Below are positions 16,224 to 24,216 of a stretch of DNA of 64,000 nucleotides, one piece after another. Both the position numbers and the translations under genes were made by a program. Location: assembly GCA_963704875.1 (NCBI GenBank), contig CAVPIA010000008.1, positions 62,001 to 126,000 on the forward strand. Reading direction: 5' to 3'. Source of the stretch: CAMYOC01 sp963704875. GTDB lineage: Bacteria; Pseudomonadota; Gammaproteobacteria; Steroidobacterales; XN24. The notes below the pieces were generated by a model, which was not told the origin of the DNA, did no database searches, and saw only the letters and a list, made by a program, of their open reading frames with translations. Position 1 is the first letter of the stretch, and each line of letters starts with the position of its first letter.

Positions 16224-17122
16224 TCCCGGCCGGTCTCTAGCTGCCGCAGGATGGTGTCATACCAGCTGAAAAGATCATCTGTGCCGGGCATCGCACCCAC
16301 GGTTTGCGGCACGACTACCGCCGGCGCGCCAGTCCGCGCGGCCAGCCAGTCGGAAGCCCGCGGGCTCTGATAGGCGGAACGGATAATCAAACTCAGATCC
16401 TTGCCCTGGAGCCCCGCCAGCAAAGTGGCCAAATAGCTGGCGCTGGGCTCGATACCGGGTTTCGGTTCCAGGCTGCCCAGTTCCTTGAGGCCAAGCCAGT
16501 TCACCAAATATACCCAGCTTCGATGGTGGACCACGATTTCCATCCCTGCCAGAACCTGAGCACGTGCTTCCCAGCTGGAGACAGCCCGGTCCCAGCGGCC
16601 GGAAAAATCCTGCATCCGGGCCTGATAGTCGGCGCCGCCTTCCGGATCGATCTCCACCAGCCGCTGACTGAGAACGGCGGCCACCCGCGCGATGTTTCGG
16701 GGATCAAGCTGGATATGAGGATTGCCGTAAGGATGGATGTCGCCTTCCGATCGATCCACGCTGGCCGGCACTTCCAGCATCGGCACGAACTCCGCGGCCA
16801 GCAACAGACCCGGTTTGCCCGGCATCACGCGCGGGTTATTTGCCTGACGTGCCAGCAGCGGCAGCCAACCTGCCTCGAGATCAGCGCCAGTGCAAATAAC
16901 CAGGTCCGCCTGCCGATAGCGCGAAATCAGGCTCGGCCGCGCCTGGATGTAGTGCACGTCCTGCAAACCGGTGGTGGCGCTGTAGACATCTACGCGTTCT
17001 CCGCCGAGCTGCTCCGCCAATGCCGCCCACTCCGGTTCACAGGCAAAAATCCTGAGCTCGGCATGCGCCGGACCGGCGATGAACAGCAAGCTGCAGATGA
17101 GCGCAAACCTGTTGATGATCAT
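16220..17122 (-). CDS. periplasmic metal-binding protein, ZnuA-like
   Basis: A 300-residue cluster A-I (ZnuA/TroA) solute-binding protein. From the ATG at 17122 it opens with a signal peptide ending in AGPAHA, preceded by AAAGG eight bases upstream. Metal-ligand candidates are the His in QDVHYIQ, the His pair in IHPYGNPHIQLDP, and VHHRSWVYL. It lacks the long His-rich loop of E. coli ZnuA. The gene starts 10 bases after the porin stop and overlaps the permease gene. Zinc is the likeliest metal by family, not proven by sequence. Confidence 0.9.
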   Translation of the reverse strand: MIINRFALICSLLFIAGPAHAELRIFACEPEWAALAEQLGGERVDVYSATTGLQDVHYIQARPSLISRYRQADLVICTGADLEAGWLPLLARQANNPRVMPGKPGLLLAAEFVPMLEVPASVDRSEGDIHPYGNPHIQLDPRNIARVAAVLSQRLVEIDPEGGADYQARMQDFSGRWDRAVSSWEARAQVLAGMEIVVHHRSWVYLVNWLGLKELGSLEPKPGIEPSASYLATLLAGLQGKDLSLIIRSAYQSPRASDWLAARTGAPAVVVPQTVGAMPGTDDLFSWYDTILRQLETGRE

Positions 17123-17132
17123 TGTCTGGCCT

Positions 17133-18350
17133 TTAGAACTGATGGGCGCCGTGGGCGCCAATACTCATTATGTACTGGAGAAACACCTGATTATCCGACT
17201 CGCTGGAAGACTCATCACGGGTGAATTGCAGACGCAAACGACTGAACTCACTACGAGCATAGTCGACCATTGCGGTATAACGCTTCGGATCCCGATTATC
17301 GTCATCGAGCGGGTTGGGCACGGTGATACCGACCAATGTGTTGTCCGCAGACAGCCAGTCGTATCTCAACCCGAATCGCCAACCCTGACGGAACTGATAC
17401 ACGCCCTGGGCATAGAAGCCTTTCTGATCCAGATCGTAACGTCCGCTCTCGCTGACGGTGCTCGTGTCAGCGTCGGTGCTGCCGTTCTCGTCGCGATAGA
17501 AATACTCGGTCTGGAACTTGAAATTACGCTGACGGGGGTTGCCGTTCGGTGCCCACTTCCAGACGAATTCGCCAATGTAGATATCGTTGCCATCGCCGTT
17601 GAAGCTCATCTCACCGTCTTCGATGTCCGAGGTTCTGTCATCGACGTCGTAGCGATACACCGAGACACCGGCTTTCCAGCTGTTGCTTGGGTTCAGATCG
17701 CCGCCGACCTTGGCGAATGCGGTCCAGGCGCCGACACCATCGTTAGCCCCGCCCGCGGCGGGGTAGCCGTCCCCCTGAAAGCCTTCCGCACCGAATTCCA
17801 GAAACAGATCGATGGGTGCCAGCCAGCGTATCTGGGCTCCGGTATCCGAAAGCGCGCCCCCCAGCATGGCCCGGTAGACCAGGGGCTCGTCGGAGAAATC
17901 CCAGCTGTGTGGGTGAAAACGATTGTTGTAACCCACCGCAGAGAGGAACTTGCCTCCTTTCAGGGCAAGACCGGATGGCAATGACAGGGTTTCAAAGTAG
18001 GCCTCCTCGAGCTCCACTTCGGTGCCATCCTCGTTGTCCTCGAAGACAACGTCTGCATAACCATAAAACCAGTCGTCGACATTACCGCTAACCACCAGCT
18101 CGGTCTCGTCCAGAGAAAATCCTTCGGCGCTCAGCCCGGCCTCTTCATCCAGCATGAACCCGGATATCTCGTAGTCGTCAGAGTCATTCTGATAACTGGA
18201 GAACTGACCATCGAGGATCAGGCTAATGGACGGATTGAGTTTGTTGCCGCTGAACATACCCTGGGCAGAGGCGGCCAACGGCCATCCGGCCGCCAACACG
18301 GCAGCCCATCCGGCAGCCAATCCGGCTGCCCGCAAAATAGAAGAACGCAT
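17133..18350 (-). CDS. outer-membrane porin-like protein of the metal-uptake operon
   Basis: A 405-residue protein with a signal peptide (LAAGWPLAASAQG) and a long beta-rich sequence with alternating aromatic and polar residues, typical of an outer-membrane barrel. The C-terminus IGAHGAHQF ends in Phe, as many barrel proteins do. Asp/Glu clusters in the first third could attract cations; that is inference. The ATG at 18348-18350 has GAGGAG seven bases upstream. It precedes the ZnuA-like gene by 10 bases, which suggests it lets metal cross the outer membrane. Confidence 0.8.
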   Translation of the reverse strand: MRSSILRAAGLAAGWAAVLAAGWPLAASAQGMFSGNKLNPSISLILDGQFSSYQNDSDDYEISGFMLDEEAGLSAEGFSLDETELVVSGNVDDWFYGYADVVFEDNEDGTEVELEEAYFETLSLPSGLALKGGKFLSAVGYNNRFHPHSWDFSDEPLVYRAMLGGALSDTGAQIRWLAPIDLFLEFGAEGFQGDGYPAAGGANDGVGAWTAFAKVGGDLNPSNSWKAGVSVYRYDVDDRTSDIEDGEMSFNGDGNDIYIGEFVWKWAPNGNPRQRNFKFQTEYFYRDENGSTDADTSTVSESGRYDLDQKGFYAQGVYQFRQGWRFGLRYDWLSADNTLVGITVPNPLDDDNRDPKRYTAMVDYARSEFSRLRLQFTRDESSSESDNQVFLQYIMSIGAHGAHQF

Positions 18351-18425
18351 GAAATACTCCTCGCATTGATTCGGCTCTGGTCCACGCACGCAGATAACGC
18401 CGGGACCACGCAAACGGAACAGAAA

Positions 18426-18752
18426 TCAGGCGAAGAGCGGGGGTCCGCGAGCGAGGCCAGTGGGGACCGGAACCGCGAGACAGGAAAAGCTGTCGCGCGC
18501 AGGCGGGCTGGCTTCCGGCGCGGGAGAAACGGCCAGGGTCGGGTGAGAGGCAGCGCTGCACAGCTGGTTCGCGGCCACGCATAGTGCACATGGTGTATCG
18601 CTGGTCAGTGTTTCGTGAACCGCGCCGTGCAAAACGAGGCCGAGATGGGCGCAGATAACAGCCAGCGCGGCGATACTGGACCAACACCGGCGCCACCGGG
18701 CGCGGCCGCGCGGCTGCTTGCTCCGTTGGCTTTGATGATGCTGAGTCAACAT
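18426..18752 (-). CDS. small DUF2946-like membrane-anchored protein
   Basis: A 108-residue protein with one hydrophobic segment (IAALAVICAHLGLVLHG), then His-Glu, a CALC motif near residue 60, another Cys in NQLCS, and a C-terminal RGPPLFA. Short proteins with a membrane segment, His residues, CxxC and an Arg-Gly-Pro-Pro end are known as DUF2946 and often sit beside copper or zinc uptake genes. The start is uncertain: ATG 18752 gives the family-like length, while ATG 18830 has a better AGGGA site and would add 26 residues. It is first in the metal operon, 75 bases before the porin gene. Confidence 0.65.
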   Translation of the reverse strand: MLTQHHQSQRSKQPRGRARWRRCWSSIAALAVICAHLGLVLHGAVHETLTSDTPCALCVAANQLCSAASHPTLAVSPAPEASPPARDSFSCLAVPVPTGLARGPPLFA

Positions 18753-18775
18753 TTGCTGCTGGACACTACCCTGAT

Positions 18776-18793
18776 CCGGAGATCGTACTCCGG
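18776..18793. promoter_or_regulatory. dyad upstream of the metal-uptake operon
   Basis: CCGGAG and CTCCGG separated by six bases, 24 bases before the ATG of the first metal-operon gene. The arrangement is reminiscent of metal-sensing MerR-family operators, but good flanking -35 and -10 boxes are not evident. I see no AT-rich Zur-like palindrome in 18753-18967. Confidence 0.25.
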
Positions 18794-18967
18794 GGTGCAC
18801 TCTATTGGCCCGGGCCCTGAACGGCAGCATAGCCGTGTCCCTTGCGCCGCGCAATCCAGCGGTGGCCAGCGTGGGGCAGCTCTGGCCGGGGCCGACCGGT
18901 GGCGGCGACAGACGATTTGCTGCTGACGCTCTGCTAAGCTCCAATCCTGCCGGAGTCATCACCCGAT

Positions 18968-20620
18968 ATGTCGTCATCAGAAACCGCTTCCGCAGCCATG
19001 ATCCGGGCTGCTTCCCAGTTCCGCTCCGGCAACATTAAGGCCGCGGCGACGGCTTGCCGCGAGGCGCTCTCCGCAGACCCTGAATCGCTCAATGCGCTGG
19101 AATTGCTCGGCCTGATCGAGGGCATGCACGGCGATATACAGCTCGCACGTGAGTTGCTCGAACGCGCCAACACGCTGCGTCCGGGTCGTCCTGAATTGCT
19201 CAACAATCTGGCCATCGCCTGCCGCCGTTGCGGCGATCCGGCCGCCGCCGTCCGCTACCTCCGCGGCGCACTCAAACGCCAACCCATGTTTGTCGCGGCA
19301 TGGCAGACCATGGCCGCCTCACTACAACAATTAGGCGACTACCCGGGCGCGCTGGAAAGCCAGGAAAGGGTGACCTCGCTGGAGCCTGGCAACGCCGCCG
19401 CGTGGGCTGAACTGGCGCAGATCCGCGAGGCGCTCAACCAGCCCGTGGCCGCCGCCGAGGCCGCGACGCGTGCGCTGGAACTCGATCCGGAAAATGCGCT
19501 CGCCATCATCGTGCTGGCCAAACTGGAAATCCGGCGGGGCGATGCGGAACAGGCCAGCAAAAGACTCCAGCGGGCCCTCGCCAGACAGGATCTTCTGCGC
19601 AACCATGAAACTATCATGCAGCAACTGCTCGGCTCAGCGCTGGACCGTATCGGTGAGCCGGATGCGGCCTTCGCCGCGTTTGTCAAAGCCAACCGGCTAC
19701 AGGCGCGGGACTACCATGCGGCGTTCAGCGTTTCAGAGGGTCCATACGCGCTGCCCGCAGTGCGCAGAATCGGCGACTATTTGCGGGACGGAAGTCTGGA
19801 CAGCGAACGCCCGGGCGTGGATGACGGTTATCCCCCACCGATTTTCCTGATGGGATTTCCGCGCTCCGGGACCACGCTCCTCGACCGGATGCTGTCCACA
19901 CACCCGCAATTGGTCAGCATCGAGGAGCAGGAGACGCTGACCGATTTGCAGCGGGATTTTGTGATTCCACCGGACGGCATGCATCGGCTGGCAGCAATGG
20001 GGCCGAACGAGATGCTGATTTACCGGCAGGCCTATCGCCGGCGGCTGATCGATCTGGCGGATAAAGCCGAACCCGGACAGCAGATCATAGACAAGATGCC
20101 GTTGAATACGCTGTTTCTTCCTCTGATCGCGCGGGTCTTCCCTGAGGCACGAATTCTTTTCGCGGTACGCGATCCGCGCGACGTATGCCTGAGCTGTTTT
20201 ATGCAGAGCTTCAGCCTGAATGCCGCCATGGCGCACTTTCTCGATCTGGAGTTAACGGTCGAGTACTACCGCGAAGTTATGACGCTCGGGCTCGACACCA
20301 TCGATCGCTGGCCGCTCAAGGTTTATCAGCTGCGGTATGAAGACCTGGTCAAGGAACCGGAAAAGGTCGCGCGCGGTGCAATAGGTTTTCTGGATCTGCC
20401 ATGGGACCCGGCAGTCATGGAATATCGCAGCGGCCTGGCCGGTGCGCACATTTCCACGCCCAGTTATCTACAGGTGGCGGAACCGATCTACCAACGCGCC
20501 ATCGGGCGCTGGCGGCGCTATGCGGAGTCGATGGACAGCGTGCTCGACAGCCTTGCGCCGCTGATCGAACGTCTGGGCTACGCCTCAGGCGAAGGGATCG
20601 CGCAGAACAATCGTCTCTGA
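18968..20620 (+). CDS. TPR-repeat sulfotransferase-family protein
   Basis: A 550-residue fusion. Residues 1 to about 240 are tetratricopeptide-like helical repeats (Ala/Leu-rich, spaced about 34). Residues 290-530 are a sulfotransferase domain with the PAPS 5'-phosphosulfate loop PRSGTT at 298-303 and a 3'-phosphate region FAVRDPRDVCLSCF near 395. By family it would transfer sulfate from PAPS to a carbohydrate, lipid or protein. No signal peptide is visible. Its last 36 bases overlap the 3' end of purA on the other strand. The acceptor is unknown. Confidence 0.9.
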   Translation: MSSSETASAAMIRAASQFRSGNIKAAATACREALSADPESLNALELLGLIEGMHGDIQLARELLERANTLRPGRPELLNNLAIACRRCGDPAAAVRYLRGALKRQPMFVAAWQTMAASLQQLGDYPGALESQERVTSLEPGNAAAWAELAQIREALNQPVAAAEAATRALELDPENALAIIVLAKLEIRRGDAEQASKRLQRALARQDLLRNHETIMQQLLGSALDRIGEPDAAFAAFVKANRLQARDYHAAFSVSEGPYALPAVRRIGDYLRDGSLDSERPGVDDGYPPPIFLMGFPRSGTTLLDRMLSTHPQLVSIEEQETLTDLQRDFVIPPDGMHRLAAMGPNEMLIYRQAYRRRLIDLADKAEPGQQIIDKMPLNTLFLPLIARVFPEARILFAVRDPRDVCLSCFMQSFSLNAAMAHFLDLELTVEYYREVMTLGLDTIDRWPLKVYQLRYEDLVKEPEKVARGAIGFLDLPWDPAVMEYRSGLAGAHISTPSYLQVAEPIYQRAIGRWRRYAESMDSVLDSLAPLIERLGYASGEGIAQNNRL

Positions 20621-21877
20621 ACGGTCGGGACCCGTAGAGATGATATCGACCGGGGTATCGACGATCTCTTCGATGCGTCGCAAATAGGCTCGCGCATTTT
20701 CTGGCAGATCATCGTAGCGCGTAATGCCGACAGTAGATGTCTTCCAACCGGGCATATCCTCATATACCGGCACACAGTCATCGTAGCTCTCCGCCTCCAT
20801 CGGCGGCAGATCACGAATCTCTTCACCGATGCGATAGCCCACGCATATCCGGATCGTATCGATGCCGTCGAGCACATCGAGCTTGGTCACGCAAAGGCCC
20901 GACACGCTATTCAGGCGAATCGAACGCCTTAGGGCCACGGCGTCGAACCAGCCACAGCGGCGGGGCCGGCCGGTGGTCGCGCCGAACTCATGTCCAACAC
21001 GGGCAAGATGTTGGCCCATCTCGTCAAACAATTCGGTCGGAAAGGGGCCCGCCCCAACCCGTGTCGTGTACGCTTTGACGATTCCCAGCACATAGTCGAT
21101 ATATCGTGGGCCAAGTCCGCTGCCGGTGGCCGCGCCGCCCGCGGTGGTATTGGATGAGGTAACAAACGGATAGGTGCCATGGTCTATGTCCAGCAGGGCA
21201 CCCTGCGCGCCTTCGAACAGCACGTTGTCGCCGGCCCGGCGATGCTGGTCCAGAAGTTGCGCGACATCCGCTACCAGCGGCCGCACGCGTTCGGCCATCG
21301 CCAGCGACGACTCCAGCACCTGCTGGAAATCCACAGCTTCGGCACGGAAATAGTGCTGCAAAACAAAGTTGTGGAAGTCGAGCACCTCGCCGAGCTTGGC
21401 GGCGAAACGTTCTCGATGGAACAGGTCAGAGACCCGCAGCGCCCGGCGCGCGATCTTGTCCTCATAGGCCGGACCGATACCGCGTCCGGTAGTGCCAATG
21501 GCATGCACACCCTTGGCTTTTTCGCGGGCCAGATCCAGGGCCACATGAGACGGCAGGATCAGTGGGCATGCGGGACTGATACGCAAGCGTTCCGCAACCG
21601 GAACAGCCCGCGCTATGAGCATGTCCATCTCTTCCAGCAAGGCGTCCAGCGCAATCACCACGCCGTTGCCGATCAGGCAGTCAACGCCGTCGCGGAGGAT
21701 TCCGGAAGGGATCAGATGGAGTACGGTCTTCTCACCGCCGATGACCAGAGTGTGGCCCGCATTGTGCCCACCCTGAAACCGCACCACTGCAGCGGCCCGC
21801 TGAGTGAGCAGATCCACGATCTTGCCCTTACCTTCATCACCCCACTGCGTGCCAATGACAACAACATTCTTCGACAT
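20585..21877 (-). CDS. purA: adenylosuccinate synthetase
   Basis: GTP-dependent condensation of IMP and aspartate, the first committed step to AMP. It has 430 residues from the chosen ATG, normal length. The P-loop-like VIGTQWGDEGKGK opens the protein, with GGHNAGHT, GTTGRGIGPAYEDK, VGAGPFPTE and the C-terminal STGPDRSETI. I prefer MSKN (21877), with GGGAT eight bases upstream, over the ATG two codons earlier. It ends the hfq-hflXKC-DUF2065-purA block. Confidence 0.97.
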   Translation of the reverse strand: MSKNVVVIGTQWGDEGKGKIVDLLTQRAAAVVRFQGGHNAGHTLVIGGEKTVLHLIPSGILRDGVDCLIGNGVVIALDALLEEMDMLIARAVPVAERLRISPACPLILPSHVALDLAREKAKGVHAIGTTGRGIGPAYEDKIARRALRVSDLFHRERFAAKLGEVLDFHNFVLQHYFRAEAVDFQQVLESSLAMAERVRPLVADVAQLLDQHRRAGDNVLFEGAQGALLDIDHGTYPFVTSSNTTAGGAATGSGLGPRYIDYVLGIVKAYTTRVGAGPFPTELFDEMGQHLARVGHEFGATTGRPRRCGWFDAVALRRSIRLNSVSGLCVTKLDVLDGIDTIRICVGYRIGEEIRDLPPMEAESYDDCVPVYEDMPGWKTSTVGITRYDDLPENARAYLRRIEEIVDTPVDIISTGPDRSETIVLRDPFA

Positions 21878-21914
21878 GAACATATCCCGGAAAAACCCGG
21901 CTGCGCCGACCGGC

Positions 21915-22106
21915 CTACCCGCGCACGAAATACAACAGCATCAGGCCTGCAATCATGCTGAATCCGCCGACCCGGCGCAGTGACCGGTCCTGCATCTGGG
22001 ACAGCAGGGCCAGCGTCCGTCGCGTACTTGTCGGGCTGGCGAAGGGCATGATCCCCTCGAGCACCATCAGTAACGCCACTGCGCTAAGCAGGTCGGTCCA
22101 GTCCAT
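21915..22106 (-). CDS. DUF2065 (YjeT-like) small membrane protein
   Basis: A 63-residue protein with two hydrophobic segments (LLSAVALLMVLEGIMPF and MIAGLMLLYFVRG) around a basic loop. Length, sequence and position between hflC and purA match E. coli YjeT. The function is unknown; the conserved place next to hflC suggests a link with membrane quality control. Confidence 0.9.
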   Translation of the reverse strand: MDWTDLLSAVALLMVLEGIMPFASPTSTRRTLALLSQMQDRSLRRVGGFSMIAGLMLLYFVRG

Positions 22107-22144
22107 CGGTCCGGGTCGATCCGAGTCTGCGCAGGCCAGACATG

Positions 22145-23038
22145 TCAGGGCTTGCTATTGCCCTTGGAGTCATTGCCCCTGGAGTCATTAAAATAGCGGA
22201 AATAATCTCCTTCCGGCCCCAGCACAAAGATATCGCCATCGTTTCCAAGCGACCGTCGATATGCCTCCATGCTGCGGTGGAAAGAATAAAACTCGGCATC
22301 CCGCTCATAGGCCGCAGCGTAAATCGCGGCCGCCTCAGCATCGCCGAGGCCCCGGATCTCTTCTGATTGACTATATGCGTCAGCCAGCAGCACGGTGCGC
22401 TCCTTGTCAGCTTGCGAGCGGATGCGCTCCGCCCTTTCCGCGCCTTCAGCACGCAATTCGGCGGCAACCCGGGCGCGTTCCTGGCGCATGCGATTGAACA
22501 CCGAATCGCTGACTTCGTCTGGCAGGTCCAGACGCTTGACGCGTACATCTACGACTTCGATGCCCAACTCAGAGGCCGTCTCGGTTGCTCTCTCCATCAT
22601 GTCATCCATGATTTCGCGGCGATCCGCTGTGACCACTTCCTGCACGGTGCGCTTGGCAAACTCGGAACGGATCCCGTCCTTGATTATCTCGATCAGGCGA
22701 TTGGTGGCGATCAATTCATCGCCGCCGACCGACCTGTAGTACTGGCCGGGGCTGGTGATCCGCCATTTCACGTAAAAATCGACTTCGAGGTTTTTCTTCT
22801 CCTCAGTCAGGAATTTCTCGTTTGGATTGTTTCGCGTCAGAATCCGGTCATCGTATTTGATCACGTTGTTTACAAACGGGATCTTCATATGCAGGCCCGG
22901 CTCGTAGTCGGTGCGAATGATCTCGCCAAACTGCAGCTTGATCGCATACTCGCGCTCATCGACGGTAAACAACGACAGCAGAATGCCGCCGACTACAGCG
23001 ATCACCGCGAGCAGGATCAGGTTTCCTTTGCCATTCAT
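22145..23038 (-). CDS. hflC: HflC, SPFH-domain regulator of FtsH
   Basis: A 297-residue membrane protein with one N-terminal transmembrane segment, a periplasmic SPFH/band-7 domain (about 25-200) and a C-terminal coiled region. With HflK it forms a large assembly around the FtsH protease. The start overlaps the hflK stop (ATGA). The C-terminal tail is short and polar (DSRGNDSKGNSKP). Confidence 0.96.
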   Translation of the reverse strand: MNGKGNLILLAVIAVVGGILLSLFTVDEREYAIKLQFGEIIRTDYEPGLHMKIPFVNNVIKYDDRILTRNNPNEKFLTEEKKNLEVDFYVKWRITSPGQYYRSVGGDELIATNRLIEIIKDGIRSEFAKRTVQEVVTADRREIMDDMMERATETASELGIEVVDVRVKRLDLPDEVSDSVFNRMRQERARVAAELRAEGAERAERIRSQADKERTVLLADAYSQSEEIRGLGDAEAAAIYAAAYERDAEFYSFHRSMEAYRRSLGNDGDIFVLGPEGDYFRYFNDSRGNDSKGNSKP

Positions 23039-24186
23039 CGACGGTCTCCTCTGGCGCGTGCATCTTCTCCGGCTCGCTGCCGCTGGGCATCGCTGCCCCC
23101 GCCGCCCGAACCCGGCCCGGTATCTATGGCCACCGGATCACGGGTCACTTTGCTGCGCTGTCCTTTGAGCAATTCGTCCATCGGCAGGTAGAGCAGGTTG
23201 CCGCTGCCGTCCGCATCGATCAGGACCTTGTTGGTCGAGCCATACACCGACTCTACCGTTTCCAGATACAGGCGCTCCCGGGTCACTTCGGGCGCCTTAA
23301 GATATTCATCCAGCAGGGCTTCGAAGCGAGCGGATTCACCACGCGCATCCGCCACAACGCGAGCGGTGTACGCTTCAGCGTCGAGCACCTGGCGAGCCGC
23401 GTTGCCGCGAGCACGCGGCACGATGTCATTGGCGTAAGACTGCGCTTCCAGAGCCAGTCGCTCCTTATCCTCTCGGGCCTTGATAACGTCTTCCACCGAG
23501 GCCTGAACCTGCGGCGGGAAATTTGCGTCTTGCAGATTTACCGATGTTACTTCCAGTCCAGCACCATAATCGTCCAGCACACCCTGAATCAGTGTTTTGG
23601 TGCGCTCGGCGATTTGCGCGCGCCCCTCGGTGACCACAAAATCCAGCGTCGCGCTGCCGACGATTTCGCGGATCGCACTCTCACTGACTTCAGCCAGGGT
23701 CGCCAGCGGATCTCTGACATTGAAAAGAAACGCGATCGGGTCGGCCCTGCGGAACTGAACCACGGTGTCTACAATCACCAGATTCTCGTCCGCCGTCAGC
23801 ATGCGGGTCTGATGCTTGTAGCTCTCCACCGCAGCAACATTGACCATGTCAACGTTCTGGATCGGGAACGGGATGTGCCAGTGCAGGCCCGGCATCGTGG
23901 TGGAATGGTAGCGCCCGAACTGCATCACGACGCCGCGCTCAGCGTCGTCGACCTTGTAGATTCCAGACAGACTCCATAGCACGACGATGACGGCGATGAT
24001 GACGCCAATGCCGGCGCCTCCGCCCGTTTTCCCGTCGCCGCTTGCGCCACCTCCGGATCCCCCGCGGCCGCCAAACAGACCACCCAGCTTGCGCTGCAGG
24101 TCGCGGACTACCTTATCCAGGTCCGGCGGGCCTTGCTGGCCACCGTTGTTCCAGGGGTTACCGCCATTCTTCTCATTCCAGGCCAT
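23035..24186 (-). CDS. hflK: HflK, SPFH-domain regulator of FtsH
   Basis: A 383-residue HflK. The first 60 residues are Gly/Asn/Lys-rich and cytosolic (MAWNEKNGGNPWNNGG), followed by a transmembrane helix near 63-83 and the SPFH domain (about 85-290). The C-terminus is Gly-rich and charged. It forms the FtsH-HflKC complex with the next gene product. It starts 30 bases after hflX; the Shine-Dalgarno is weak. Confidence 0.96.
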   Translation of the reverse strand: MAWNEKNGGNPWNNGGQQGPPDLDKVVRDLQRKLGGLFGGRGGSGGGASGDGKTGGGAGIGVIIAVIVVLWSLSGIYKVDDAERGVVMQFGRYHSTTMPGLHWHIPFPIQNVDMVNVAAVESYKHQTRMLTADENLVIVDTVVQFRRADPIAFLFNVRDPLATLAEVSESAIREIVGSATLDFVVTEGRAQIAERTKTLIQGVLDDYGAGLEVTSVNLQDANFPPQVQASVEDVIKAREDKERLALEAQSYANDIVPRARGNAARQVLDAEAYTARVVADARGESARFEALLDEYLKAPEVTRERLYLETVESVYGSTNKVLIDADGSGNLLYLPMDELLKGQRSKVTRDPVAIDTGPGSGGGGSDAQRQRAGEDARARGDRR

Positions 24187-24216
24187 AGTTCTATTGTCTC
24201 ATCCTTTGCCCGCGGC

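Noticed and set aside
18753..18967. Zur box for the metal operon
   Set aside because: No AT-rich palindrome of the Zur type was seen; only a GC-rich dyad of uncertain meaning.
9918..20620. Recent integrative island at tRNA-Leu
   Set aside because: No integrase, and no repeat of the tRNA 3' end was found near 20.6 kb. Kept only as an accessory block.
22145..24186. hflK/hflC as stomatin-type surface proteins unrelated to FtsH
   Set aside because: Order, length and sequence match HflK and HflC closely.
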